Source: an archaeon (GTDB lineage: Archaea; Nanobdellota; Nanobdellia; Woesearchaeales; GW2011-AR9). From it: a stretch of 13,378 nt of DNA. Position numbers and translations under genes: made by a program. Position 1 is the stretch's first letter. Each line of letters opens with the position of its first letter. The DNA is taken from NCBI GenBank assembly GCA_020053615.1, contig JAGVMW010000197.1:1-13378 (forward strand). The letters are read 5' to 3'. Under the pieces are notes generated by a model that saw only the letters and a list, made by a program, of their open reading frames with translations, did not search any database and was not told the origin of the DNA. Below, piece after piece: positions 6,436 through 12,300 of the stretch.

Positions 6436-6924
6436 TTAACGCATTTCTTTAAATTTATTACGAATATTTATAATCTCTGAAGAAGAAAGCTTACTTATTT
6501 TTGTCCTAAGTTCTAAAATGATATTCTCTGCTTCCAATAACATTTGTTTTGCAGTATTTGTATTAATTTCCAAGTCTTCAGTAGGATTAACATAATATTG
6601 CTGGTCGATTCTATCTTTCTTCGCTTGTTCTATTATTATTTTTGTTGTAGTCATCCCAAACAGTTCTCCTAAGAGAAATAACGCTGCAGAATGATTTTCG
6701 CATTTAATTCCACACTTAAACAGCAATGAGATTACTGCATTGTACATGGCATAATAAGAATTAACCATAGAATTTTCGTAAAGTTCGCTTTCTAACAATA
6801 CTTTTGCTGATTTAAAGCAATTTTCAGACTTGATTAAATAAGATTTACAAATTTCTTCTGATTCTTCTACTAATTCTAACTTCTTTTCTTCACTTAATCT
6901 ACTTAAAAAATCGTGTTTTCTCAT
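6436..6924 (-). CDS. HEPN-domain protein, partner of the upstream nucleotidyltransferase
   Basis: The 162-residue, almost all-helical protein has the HEPN core: residues 31-70 with SYYAMYNAVISLLF (56-69), a middle helix with HSAALFLLGELF (78-89), and DRIDQQYYV (104-112). Active HEPN ribonucleases carry an Rx4-6H motif; here R105 is followed by Tyr 110/111 and no His, as in related PF05168-type proteins, so ribonuclease activity is uncertain. The start is fixed by tandem GAGGAG elements just upstream. The gene overlaps the nucleotidyltransferase by 26 bases, so the two are co-translated as in HepT/MntA-like pairs, where the nucleotidyltransferase AMPylates the HEPN toxin. It is low in GC and lacks the G-ending 3' codons of neighbouring housekeeping genes, compatible with acquisition. 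It is divided from the aminopeptidase gene by only 35 bases. Confidence 0.82.
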   Translation of the reverse strand: MRKHDFLSRLSEEKKLELVEESEEICKSYLIKSENCFKSAKVLLESELYENSMVNSYYAMYNAVISLLFKCGIKCENHSAALFLLGELFGMTTTKIIIEQAKKDRIDQQYYVNPTEDLEINTNTAKQMLLEAENIILELRTKISKLSSSEIINIRNKFKEMR

Positions 6925-7453
6925 AAAACTCCTCTACTCCTCTTAAAATAATATGGTTCTTTATAATTTCTTTGATAAGTAATGATTCCTGGTTTAACTC
7001 TCCTATTTTTATGCTAAGTTTAGAATTTATCTTTTCCAACTCTTTTTTGAACTTAAGACTTTTTGTTTCTATATACACATCAATATCACTATCGGTTTTA
7101 GGAGTAAACTTAGCGTAGCTTCCAAATATAACGATAATGTTTTCTTTGCATTTATTCAATAAATCCTCTATAATCGGCTCTAACAATGGAAATTTATGTA
7201 GCAGTTTTTCTTGTTTGTAATATTCTGTTCGAAAAACGTAGCTTTTTCCGATTAAGTTTTTCTTCAGAGAGTAAATTTTATTTTTACCAACAATTTGAGA
7301 GTTCACCGCATTTTCCTGTTCTAGTTCAATTAATGCTCGTGCAATAGTCGAGTGTGACTGATTTAATAGTGAGGCTATTCCTCGCACGTGCCAAGGCTGC
7401 CTGGTTAGTGCTCCAATTATTTCTGTTTTGATATTGTCTCTATTTTGAGCCAT
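6899..7453 (-). CDS. HTH-nucleotidyltransferase (MNT-type) antitoxin candidate
   Basis: Residues 1-70 form a winged-helix/HTH-like domain (LTRQPWHVRGIASLLNQSHS, then TIARALIELEQENAV). Residues about 85-184 are a minimal nucleotidyltransferase with the signature GSYAKFTPKTDSDIDV (GSx10DxD; G111, S112, D123, D125). In MntA/HepT systems such enzymes neutralise the HEPN partner by adding AMP. The fused DNA-binding domain would let this one also repress its own operon. Start choice: ATG 7453 lies 29 bases from a TATAAA box, while the in-frame ATG at 7462 would lie upstream of the expected transcription start. A near-perfect inverted repeat sits between the box and the start. The gene overlaps the HEPN gene by 26 bases. 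The third catalytic acidic residue is not certain. Confidence 0.82.
   Translation of the reverse strand: MAQNRDNIKTEIIGALTRQPWHVRGIASLLNQSHSTIARALIELEQENAVNSQIVGKNKIYSLKKNLIGKSYVFRTEYYKQEKLLHKFPLLEPIIEDLLNKCKENIIVIFGSYAKFTPKTDSDIDVYIETKSLKFKKELEKINSKLSIKIGELNQESLLIKEIIKNHIILRGVEEFYEKTRFFK
6929..6942 (-). promoter_or_regulatory. Tandem ribosome binding sites before the HEPN gene
   Basis: On the minus strand GAGGAG occurs twice, separated by two bases, the nearer copy four bases before ATG 6924. Both copies lie inside the coding end of the nucleotidyltransferase (codons for RGVEEF and just before). The doubled site suggests strong translation of the HEPN protein. Confidence 0.75.
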
Positions 7454-7473
7454 ATGTACCATAAATGGGACAT
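7454..7473 (+). promoter_or_regulatory. Inverted repeat at the start of the HTH-nucleotidyltransferase gene (operator candidate)
   Basis: ATGTACCA-TAAA-TGGGACAT: two 8-base arms with one mismatch and a 4-base spacer. It lies between the TATA box and the start codon of the minus-strand gene at 7453, the right place for a repressor to block transcription. Confidence 0.5.
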
Positions 7474-7476
7474 GAG

Positions 7477-7484
7477 TTTATAAA
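7477..7484 (-). promoter_or_regulatory. TATA box for the HTH-nucleotidyltransferase/HEPN operon
   Basis: TTTATAAA (self-complementary). Read on the minus strand, TATAAA begins at 7482, 29 bases before ATG 7453, giving a probable leaderless mRNA. Confidence 0.6.
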
Positions 7485-7516
7485 GTTTTTGCAACGTTTT
7501 TGTTTAGAATACTCGC

Positions 7517-8224
7517 CTAAGAATTTTTAACCGCTTTCTTCAACATCTCCACTTCTTTATCATTCAGATATCTCCACTGGCCCACTTTAAGTGCTCCTAA
7601 AGTTAATGGTCCAAATTGTATTCGGGTTAATTTCGTTACTTGATATTCCATCGATTCAAATAATCTTCTGACGATATGCTTTCTTCCCTCATGCAATTTT
7701 ACCTGCACTCGATTAGCGCCCAGAACCAGAATTTCTTTCAAATCTACTTTACGACCATCGATGACAATCCCTTCAGCTAAAGTACTTACTTCCTCTTCCG
7801 TAACAGGATGATCTAATTTAACAATATAAGTCTTGAACACTCCAAATGAAGGGTGAGTCAATTTATGCGCTAACTCTCCATCGTTAGTCAGCAATAATAA
7901 TCCATCAGAATAACGGTCTAATCTTCCTACGGGAAAAATTCTTTCTTTAACCGGAATCAAATCGGTGACTTTTTTCATCCCATGCTGTTCAGAAACTGTA
8001 GTTACATAACCCCATGGTTTGTTAATTATCAGATAAATTTTCTTAGCTTCAACGGTAATTAATTTTCCGTCTAAAGTTATATTATCTTTCTCAGGATCGG
8101 CTTTATCTCCCAATTTTATTGATTTCCCATTTACTTTAACTTTATCTTGAGTTATTAACTCTTCACACTTCCGGCGGGAAGCGATTCCGGCATCAGCCAT
8201 TATCTTTTGGACGCGTAGGAGCAT
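7517..8224 (-). CDS. RsuA/RluB/RluF-type rRNA pseudouridine synthase
   Basis: Converts a uridine in structured RNA (in bacteria, 16S or 23S rRNA) to pseudouridine. An N-terminal S4 RNA-binding domain opens at residues 1-60 (RVQKIMADAGIASRRKCEEL, KVNG, LDG). The catalytic domain has INKPWGYVTT (67-76), PVGRLDRYSDGLLLLTNDGE (98-117) with catalytic D103, FKTYIVKL (130-137), and EGRKHIVRRLF where the family has EGRxxQIRR. The 235-residue length is normal. A TATA-like TATTTAAATA about 30 bases upstream supports ATG 8224. This family is typical of bacteria, whereas archaea mostly use Cbf5 and Pus10, so horizontal origin is likely. The product site may differ, since the conserved Q of QIRR is replaced. 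RluB- versus RsuA-like specificity cannot be decided here. Confidence 0.92.
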   Translation of the reverse strand: MLLRVQKIMADAGIASRRKCEELITQDKVKVNGKSIKLGDKADPEKDNITLDGKLITVEAKKIYLIINKPWGYVTTVSEQHGMKKVTDLIPVKERIFPVGRLDRYSDGLLLLTNDGELAHKLTHPSFGVFKTYIVKLDHPVTEEEVSTLAEGIVIDGRKVDLKEILVLGANRVQVKLHEGRKHIVRRLFESMEYQVTKLTRIQFGPLTLGALKVGQWRYLNDKEVEMLKKAVKNS

Positions 8225-8245
8225 ATTCCAAAGAATTGATGGTTC

Positions 8246-8255
8246 TATTTAAATA
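8246..8255 (-). promoter_or_regulatory. TATA-like box for the pseudouridine synthase gene
   Basis: TATTTAAATA (self-complementary) lies 22-31 bases before ATG 8224 on the minus strand, inside the 41-base gap after the sugar nucleotidyltransferase fusion gene. This gives the synthase its own, probably leaderless, transcript. Confidence 0.55.
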
Positions 8256-8265
8256 CTTCTTTCAC

Positions 8266-9702
8266 TCATTTAAAAATTGTTTTTAACTTATCCAAAGTGT
8301 CCTTCGGAGATTTCACTGCAAGACAATCCACTACTTTAGTTGCAGGATAATCGTTTCCTCCTGGATAGATCTTGTCTCCCATAAACAAAACTTGTTCAGA
8401 ATTAAGATTATGATGCTTTAGAAACTTACGAATGCCCCATTCTTTATCCAACCCTTTCTGGGTGATATCCAAAGAAGTCGTTCCACCAATCTTAAAATCA
8501 TATTTCTCTCCCAATAATCCTTTCAAAAACCATATCCAAACTTGTCTCTTACTTCCATCAGTATCATACTTGGCTTTTAATTCCGATGAAGCATGCCTAC
8601 CAATAGCCGAGAGAGTTATTTGCGAATCTCTATCCTGAACTTGGTCTTCTTTAGTGGTTAAAGAGATAATTTGATATTGTTGGATTAATTTATCTAAAGC
8701 AAGTAAAATCTCCTCTTTTTCATTCTGGCTTAAAGAGCAGTTATAAATTGTAGACCGTGTTTCATTTTCCATTAGCACATACTTAGTTCCGGTAGTGGCT
8801 AGAATATGATGCGTTTCATTTACTCGAGAGGATATCATATTTTGCAGATCTTCTGCTTTAGTTCCGCTGATGAAAGCGAAAGTGTAGCCCGAAGCAACCA
8901 TATTATTAATCTGCTCCGCCATTTCGGGAGAAATCTGCTGACAACTTTCACAGATGGTTTCATCAACATCAGCGATGATTATCCTTTTTTTAGTAAAATC
9001 AATCGGTGGCTGAAAATTACGTTGAGCAAGTTCATACTTCTCCATCGTATCGGTAGGAAACCATTGCCCATGGTGAAAATAAGCTGAAATCTTTCCTTGT
9101 GGAGCAAGCTTCTCAAAACAATCTTTCTCAATAGATGATTTCCCTTCCGGAAGTATCTTCAACATCTCCGGATGCAGAATAAATGCCCCCGCATTTATCC
9201 ATTTTGAAGGCGCATCTTCGCGTTTAGGTTTTTCTACAAAACTAATGAATTTATTTCCATCTAACTTGGCCACTCCAAAGTTTTCTACGTCCTCTCTGGG
9301 AGTAAGAGCCATAATTATAGGAATACCGCCAGAACCATATTCTGACTCCATCTTTCTCCAATCGATATCCATCAAATTATCTCCCCATTGCAGGAAGAAC
9401 GGTTGAATAAATCCTTGTGCAGCTTGCTTTATTGCTCCTCCAGTTCCCAGAGGCAGAGATTCAGGAGAATAAGTTATTTTAACTCCAAACTGGGCACCAT
9501 TTCCAAAGTGTGCTTTTATCTGTTCTTCTTTATATCCAACAGACAATATAATATTCGTAACATCATTTCTGCGGAAATGTTCTATCTGATGCTGGAGAAG
9601 AGGCTTGTTTTTTATCGGAACTAACGGCTTGGGAATTTCATCTGTAAGCGGTCTGAGCCTTGTTCCCAATCCTCCGGCGAGAATAACAGCAGTAGTTATC
9701 AC
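8266..9702 (-). CDS. Fusion: sugar-phosphate nucleotidyltransferase + phosphomannomutase-like HAD domain
   Basis: A 478-residue two-domain enzyme. Residues 1-230 are a nucleotidyl transferase (LAGGLGTRLRPLTDEIPKPL at 8-27; product-side QWGDNL, VEKPK, INAGAF), the fold that makes NDP-sugars from sugar-1-phosphate. Residues 238-478 are a HAD enzyme with DVDET (245-249), ISGT (278-281), K420 and MGDKIYPGGNDYPA (441-454). The GDKxxPGGND string, QITLSAIGRHA (361-371) and the GGTTSLDITQKGLDKEWGIR stretch resemble eukaryotic-type phosphomannomutase, which moves the phosphate of mannose-6-phosphate to position 1. Together they could make Man-1-P and then GDP-mannose in one chain; glucose instead of mannose is possible. 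The start codon is GTG, 28-29 bases from a TATA-like TTTTAAAA. It is divergent from the S3Ae gene. Confidence 0.88.
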   Translation of the reverse strand: MITTAVILAGGLGTRLRPLTDEIPKPLVPIKNKPLLQHQIEHFRRNDVTNIILSVGYKEEQIKAHFGNGAQFGVKITYSPESLPLGTGGAIKQAAQGFIQPFFLQWGDNLMDIDWRKMESEYGSGGIPIIMALTPREDVENFGVAKLDGNKFISFVEKPKREDAPSKWINAGAFILHPEMLKILPEGKSSIEKDCFEKLAPQGKISAYFHHGQWFPTDTMEKYELAQRNFQPPIDFTKKRIIIADVDETICESCQQISPEMAEQINNMVASGYTFAFISGTKAEDLQNMISSRVNETHHILATTGTKYVLMENETRSTIYNCSLSQNEKEEILLALDKLIQQYQIISLTTKEDQVQDRDSQITLSAIGRHASSELKAKYDTDGSKRQVWIWFLKGLLGEKYDFKIGGTTSLDITQKGLDKEWGIRKFLKHHNLNSEQVLFMGDKIYPGGNDYPATKVVDCLAVKSPKDTLDKLKTIFK

Positions 9703-9723
9703 CGTTTAAAGCAAATAGATTGA

Positions 9724-9731
9724 TTTTAAAA
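9724..9731 (-). promoter_or_regulatory. TATA-like box for the nucleotidyltransferase-HAD gene
   Basis: On the minus strand TTTTAAAA starts 29 bases before GTG 9702, preceded by a TCC. No ribosome binding site is visible, so a leaderless GTG-start mRNA is likely. Confidence 0.55.
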
Positions 9732-9817
9732 GGATTGTGAAAGTAGAATACGGTAAAAAACACTAAAACTGTGCGTAATACTCCTAATTTCCATAAATTC
9801 AATTCCCCCACAAAACC

Positions 9818-9827
9818 TTTTTAAATA
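9818..9827 (+). promoter_or_regulatory. TATA-like box for the S3Ae gene
   Basis: TTTTTAAATA, preceded by AAAACC, would start transcription around 9845-9852 and leave a leader of roughly 70 bases. A second candidate, TATAAAT at 9882-9888, is 36 bases before the ATG. The gene has a ribosome binding site, which fits a leadered mRNA. Confidence 0.5.
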
Positions 9828-9855
9828 GCCTTCGGGTTAGATTGAAACTAAGGGG

Positions 9856-9873
9856 TATCTAAGTACTTAGATA
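9856..9873 (+). promoter_or_regulatory. Perfect 18-base palindrome in the S3Ae leader
   Basis: TATCTAAGTACTTAGATA is fully self-complementary with no spacer. It lies just downstream of the expected transcription start and 45 bases before the start codon. It could be an operator for a dimeric regulator; as RNA it would form only a poor hairpin because there is no loop. Confidence 0.5.
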
Positions 9874-9902
9874 ATTATAACTATAAATCAAAATAACAAT
9901 TT

Positions 9903-9907
9903 GAGGA
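9903..9907 (+). promoter_or_regulatory. Ribosome binding site GAGGA for S3Ae
   Basis: GAGGA, within TTTGAGGA, lies ten bases before ATG 9918. The surrounding TTTGAGG is shared with the starts at 2537 and 2831. Confidence 0.65.
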
Positions 9908-9917
9908 TTAAAACAAA

Positions 9918-10643
9918 ATGGCAGAAGATAAACAAGCAGCAAAAGGACAAGCAGAAGAAAAGAAACACGTAAGCAGAATCAAGCTAAAGAAAAAGAATTG
10001 GTACAAGATTATTTCACCTAAAGTATTTGGGAATAAAGAAGTTGGAGAATCATATTTGGTTAATGCAGAGAGCGCTATCGGCAGAAAAGTTAAAATCAAT
10101 CTTAAAGATATTACTGGCAATATGAAAGACCAGAATAATTATGTTATTTTACAGGTAAATAAAGCTACCAGCAATCAGTTAAATACTGTTTTAGTCGGCT
10201 ATGAGTTAAGTGTATCGGGCGTAAAAAGAGCCATTCGTCCCAGCACCTGCAGATTAGATGATTCATTTACGGTTAAAACTAAAAGTGGTCGAAGTGTTCA
10301 GGTTAAAGTTTTATTAATCACTTTAAATAAAGCTCAGCGCTCCAAGTGCACTAATGTTAAGAAGATGCTTAGGCAGTTAGTGGCAGAAGAGATAGCTAAG
10401 TCGGGTTTTGATACTTTTGTGGTTAACGTAGCCAGCCAGAGAATTCAGTATGCTGCTCGAAAGATGTTAGGAAAGATTTATCCACTTAGAGAATTGGCAT
10501 TTAGAATGATACAGCTGAATGAGAAAGGTTTGATAGAAGAAGAGGTAGTGGTGGAAGTTCAGCCTGAACCAGCTGCTTCTGAGCCGGCAGAAGATAAACT
10601 TGTTTCAACTCAAGAAGCTGAAGTAGAAAACGCGGAAGCATAA
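9918..10643 (+). CDS. rps3ae: 30S ribosomal protein S3Ae (eS1)
   Basis: A structural protein of the small ribosomal subunit found only in archaea and eukaryotes. The core is clear: KKKNWYKIISPKVFGNKEVG (26-45), GRKVKINLKDITGNM, ELSVSGVKRAIRPSTCRLDD and KTKSGRSVQVKVLLIT, with YAARKMLGKIYPLRELAFRM near the C-terminal end of the fold. The 241 residues exceed a typical archaeal S3Ae by an acidic tail of about 30 residues (from EEEVVVEVQPEPAASEPAED to the end) and a short Lys/Gln/Ala-rich N-terminal extension. The start has a GAGGA ribosome binding site. The upstream leader holds a perfect 18-base palindrome. The metallophosphoesterase gene begins 14 bases after the stop and may share the transcript. 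This gene is the strongest evidence that the organism is an archaeon. Confidence 0.96.
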   Translation: MAEDKQAAKGQAEEKKHVSRIKLKKKNWYKIISPKVFGNKEVGESYLVNAESAIGRKVKINLKDITGNMKDQNNYVILQVNKATSNQLNTVLVGYELSVSGVKRAIRPSTCRLDDSFTVKTKSGRSVQVKVLLITLNKAQRSKCTNVKKMLRQLVAEEIAKSGFDTFVVNVASQRIQYAARKMLGKIYPLRELAFRMIQLNEKGLIEEEVVVEVQPEPAASEPAEDKLVSTQEAEVENAEA

Positions 10644-10657
10644 TTAATTTTATTTTT

Positions 10658-11254
10658 ATGAAATTTCTTGCTTTTGTAGACCTGCACGAGGATAAGAAGT
10701 TTTTGCAGCAGTTATTATCTCGGGCAATGCAGAGCGATGTAGAATTTTTAGTGTGTGCTGGAGATTTAACTCAATTTGGCCGGAACTTACGTTATATGCT
10801 TAGGCACCTTAATGATTTAGGAAAAAAAGTATATCTTATTCCTGGAAATCATGAAACCGATACCATGCTGGCTTCAGTTTTAACGGATTATCCTTTTTGT
10901 ATAAATATCAATCGTCAAGCCATAGAAATTGGTGACCATATTTTTTTAGGATTTGGCGAAGGTGGCTTTTCTTCAGAAGATGCTAATTTCAGGAAAGTAG
11001 CTCGAGATTGGTACAGCCAGCATAAAGGAAAAAAATTAGTGTTGGTAACCCATGGACCACCCTATGGAACTAAAGCTGATTTTTTAGCTGGACAACACAC
11101 CGGCAATACTGATTTTCTAGCATTTATCAAGAGAATAAATCCTAAGTTAGTCATCTGCGGGCATATTCATGAAACTGCAGGAAAGGTGGATAAGATTGGA
11201 GAAACCAGTGTAATTAATCCTGGATGGGAAGGGATGATAATTGAGCTGAGTTAA
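10658..11254 (+). CDS. Small calcineurin-like metallophosphoesterase
   Basis: A 198-residue, single-domain dinuclear metal phosphoesterase. The ordered motifs are all present: VDLHED (D8, H10), AGDLTQFG (D36), PGNHE (N64, H65), VTHGPPYG (H132) and CGHIHE (H169, H171), ending with the common SVINPGW. The length and the GHIHE ending resemble archaeal YfcE/MJ0936-like phosphodiesterases, which hydrolyse phosphodiesters with a divalent metal. The natural substrate cannot be told. The first motif reads DLH, as in many archaeal members. No signal peptide or membrane helix is seen, so it is cytoplasmic. It begins 14 bases after the S3Ae stop without a clear ribosome binding site, suggesting an operon with S3Ae. 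The next gene has its own TATA box. Confidence 0.92.
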   Translation: MKFLAFVDLHEDKKFLQQLLSRAMQSDVEFLVCAGDLTQFGRNLRYMLRHLNDLGKKVYLIPGNHETDTMLASVLTDYPFCININRQAIEIGDHIFLGFGEGGFSSEDANFRKVARDWYSQHKGKKLVLVTHGPPYGTKADFLAGQHTGNTDFLAFIKRINPKLVICGHIHETAGKVDKIGETSVINPGWEGMIIELS

Positions 11255-11255
11255 G

Positions 11256-11263
11256 TTTAAATA
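11256..11263 (+). promoter_or_regulatory. TATA-like box for the coiled-coil gene
   Basis: TTTAAATA begins 31 bases before ATG 11287, directly after the stop of the metallophosphoesterase gene. No ribosome binding site is seen, so the gene is probably leaderless. Confidence 0.55.
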
Positions 11264-11286
11264 CTTTCTAAGTTTGCTGTTAATTA

Positions 11287-12219
11287 ATGGCTAACGGAAA
11301 TTCCCGAAAAAAGAGAAGAAGATTAAAGAAAGATCTTCGCTTGGAACGTAAAGAAAAGAAGCTAGGCGGTAAAGAGCAAGTTAGATTTCTAGGAGAAGAG
11401 ATTGAAAACAGGAAGTTGGACAAACAAAATAAAGAAGCTGATGCGGGAATCAAACAGTTATATTCTCAGATAGTTGATGCCAATAAATTCATTTTAGGTT
11501 ATGCCGGAGAGATAGACCAATTTCTTAAAACTAATGATTCCAAGTTTACTCAAAATGCTGGTGCATATACCGAGAGGATTACTAAAGATCTTAGCGGGAT
11601 GTTCTCTTGGTTTGAATGGGCAGAGAAGTTTATCAAAGATGATGTGAAAGATGTTAAAACATTTATTAAAGATGTAGAAAAAGAAAATAAGCTACTGGAA
11701 AAAGAAGCTCGGACTGAGAAAAAGCAATTCCGCAACTTACGTCGCTCCGCTCGGGAAGGAGAGAAGTTAGACGAGGATAAGAAAGAAGCAGTAATTGTAG
11801 AAAAGAATAAGTTGAATCAAACCATAAAAGCGCTTAATGATAAGCTATTGCAAAATCTTAATGCCCTCTTAAAAGAAGTTCTAGAACCAGACGTTAAAGA
11901 GCTGGAACAAGTTAAGAAAGATAGGAAGCAGCTTAAGAACAAGTGGGGGAATAAAGCTACTAATTGGCAGGGAATGAGGGATATGCTTAGAGAGATTTAC
12001 CGTTTAATGAGTAATAAAGTGAGTTTTGTACAAAATTTATATGCTCGAAATAGAAAAGTCCAGGTTACTGTAGCTCAGAATGAAGCGATGTTGAAAGAGA
12101 AAGAAAGTGTGTATTCCAAAAGAAAAGATTATGATAAAGAATATGAATCGTTTCAAGTCAAAGAGCAGGTGGAAATGGGGCATGAAAAGCATATGATAGA
12201 TATTCTTAAAGTGTTTTAA
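11287..12219 (+). CDS. Highly charged coiled-coil protein, 310 residues
   Basis: No enzyme family recognised. The first 25 residues are intensely basic (NSRKKRRRLKKDLRLERKEK), suitable for nucleic-acid binding. From about residue 30 to the end the protein is Lys/Glu-rich and helical, with long stretches likely to form coiled coils, notably about 115-160 (FIKDVEKENKLLEKEARTEK and on), 165-215, and 255-295. The middle contains aromatic positions (FSWFEWAEKFIKDD at 110-123, NKWGNKATNW near 218-227), suggesting a helical bundle rather than a single rod. There are no signal peptide, membrane helix or cysteine motifs. It is transcribed alone from a nearby TATA box and ends at an inverted repeat shared with the convergent cbf5 gene. 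A structural or chromatin/RNA-associated role is conceivable but unproven. Confidence 0.75.
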   Translation: MANGNSRKKRRRLKKDLRLERKEKKLGGKEQVRFLGEEIENRKLDKQNKEADAGIKQLYSQIVDANKFILGYAGEIDQFLKTNDSKFTQNAGAYTERITKDLSGMFSWFEWAEKFIKDDVKDVKTFIKDVEKENKLLEKEARTEKKQFRNLRRSAREGEKLDEDKKEAVIVEKNKLNQTIKALNDKLLQNLNALLKEVLEPDVKELEQVKKDRKQLKNKWGNKATNWQGMRDMLREIYRLMSNKVSFVQNLYARNRKVQVTVAQNEAMLKEKESVYSKRKDYDKEYESFQVKEQVEMGHEKHMIDILKVF

Positions 12220-12234
12220 TTCGCTTCCATAAAA

Positions 12235-12274
12235 AGAAAAGTGTTAATTTGTGTTTTTTATTTTACACTTTTCT
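12235..12274 (+). terminator. Inverted repeat with T-rich loop between convergent genes
   Basis: Perfect 10-base arms AGAAAAGTGT (12235-12244) and ACACTTTTCT (12265-12274) enclose a T-rich 20-base loop with TTTTTTATTTT at 12254-12264. It sits between the convergent coiled-coil and cbf5 genes. Archaeal termination depends mainly on T-runs, so the T-tract would serve the plus-strand gene, while the symmetric arms could serve both. Confidence 0.6.
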
Positions 12275-12300
12275 AATATGAATCTTTGCAGTATATTTTA

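Noticed and set aside
7454..7462. ATG 7462 as the start of the HTH-nucleotidyltransferase
   Set aside because: It lies only about 20 bases from the TATA box, upstream of the expected transcription start; ATG 7453 fits.
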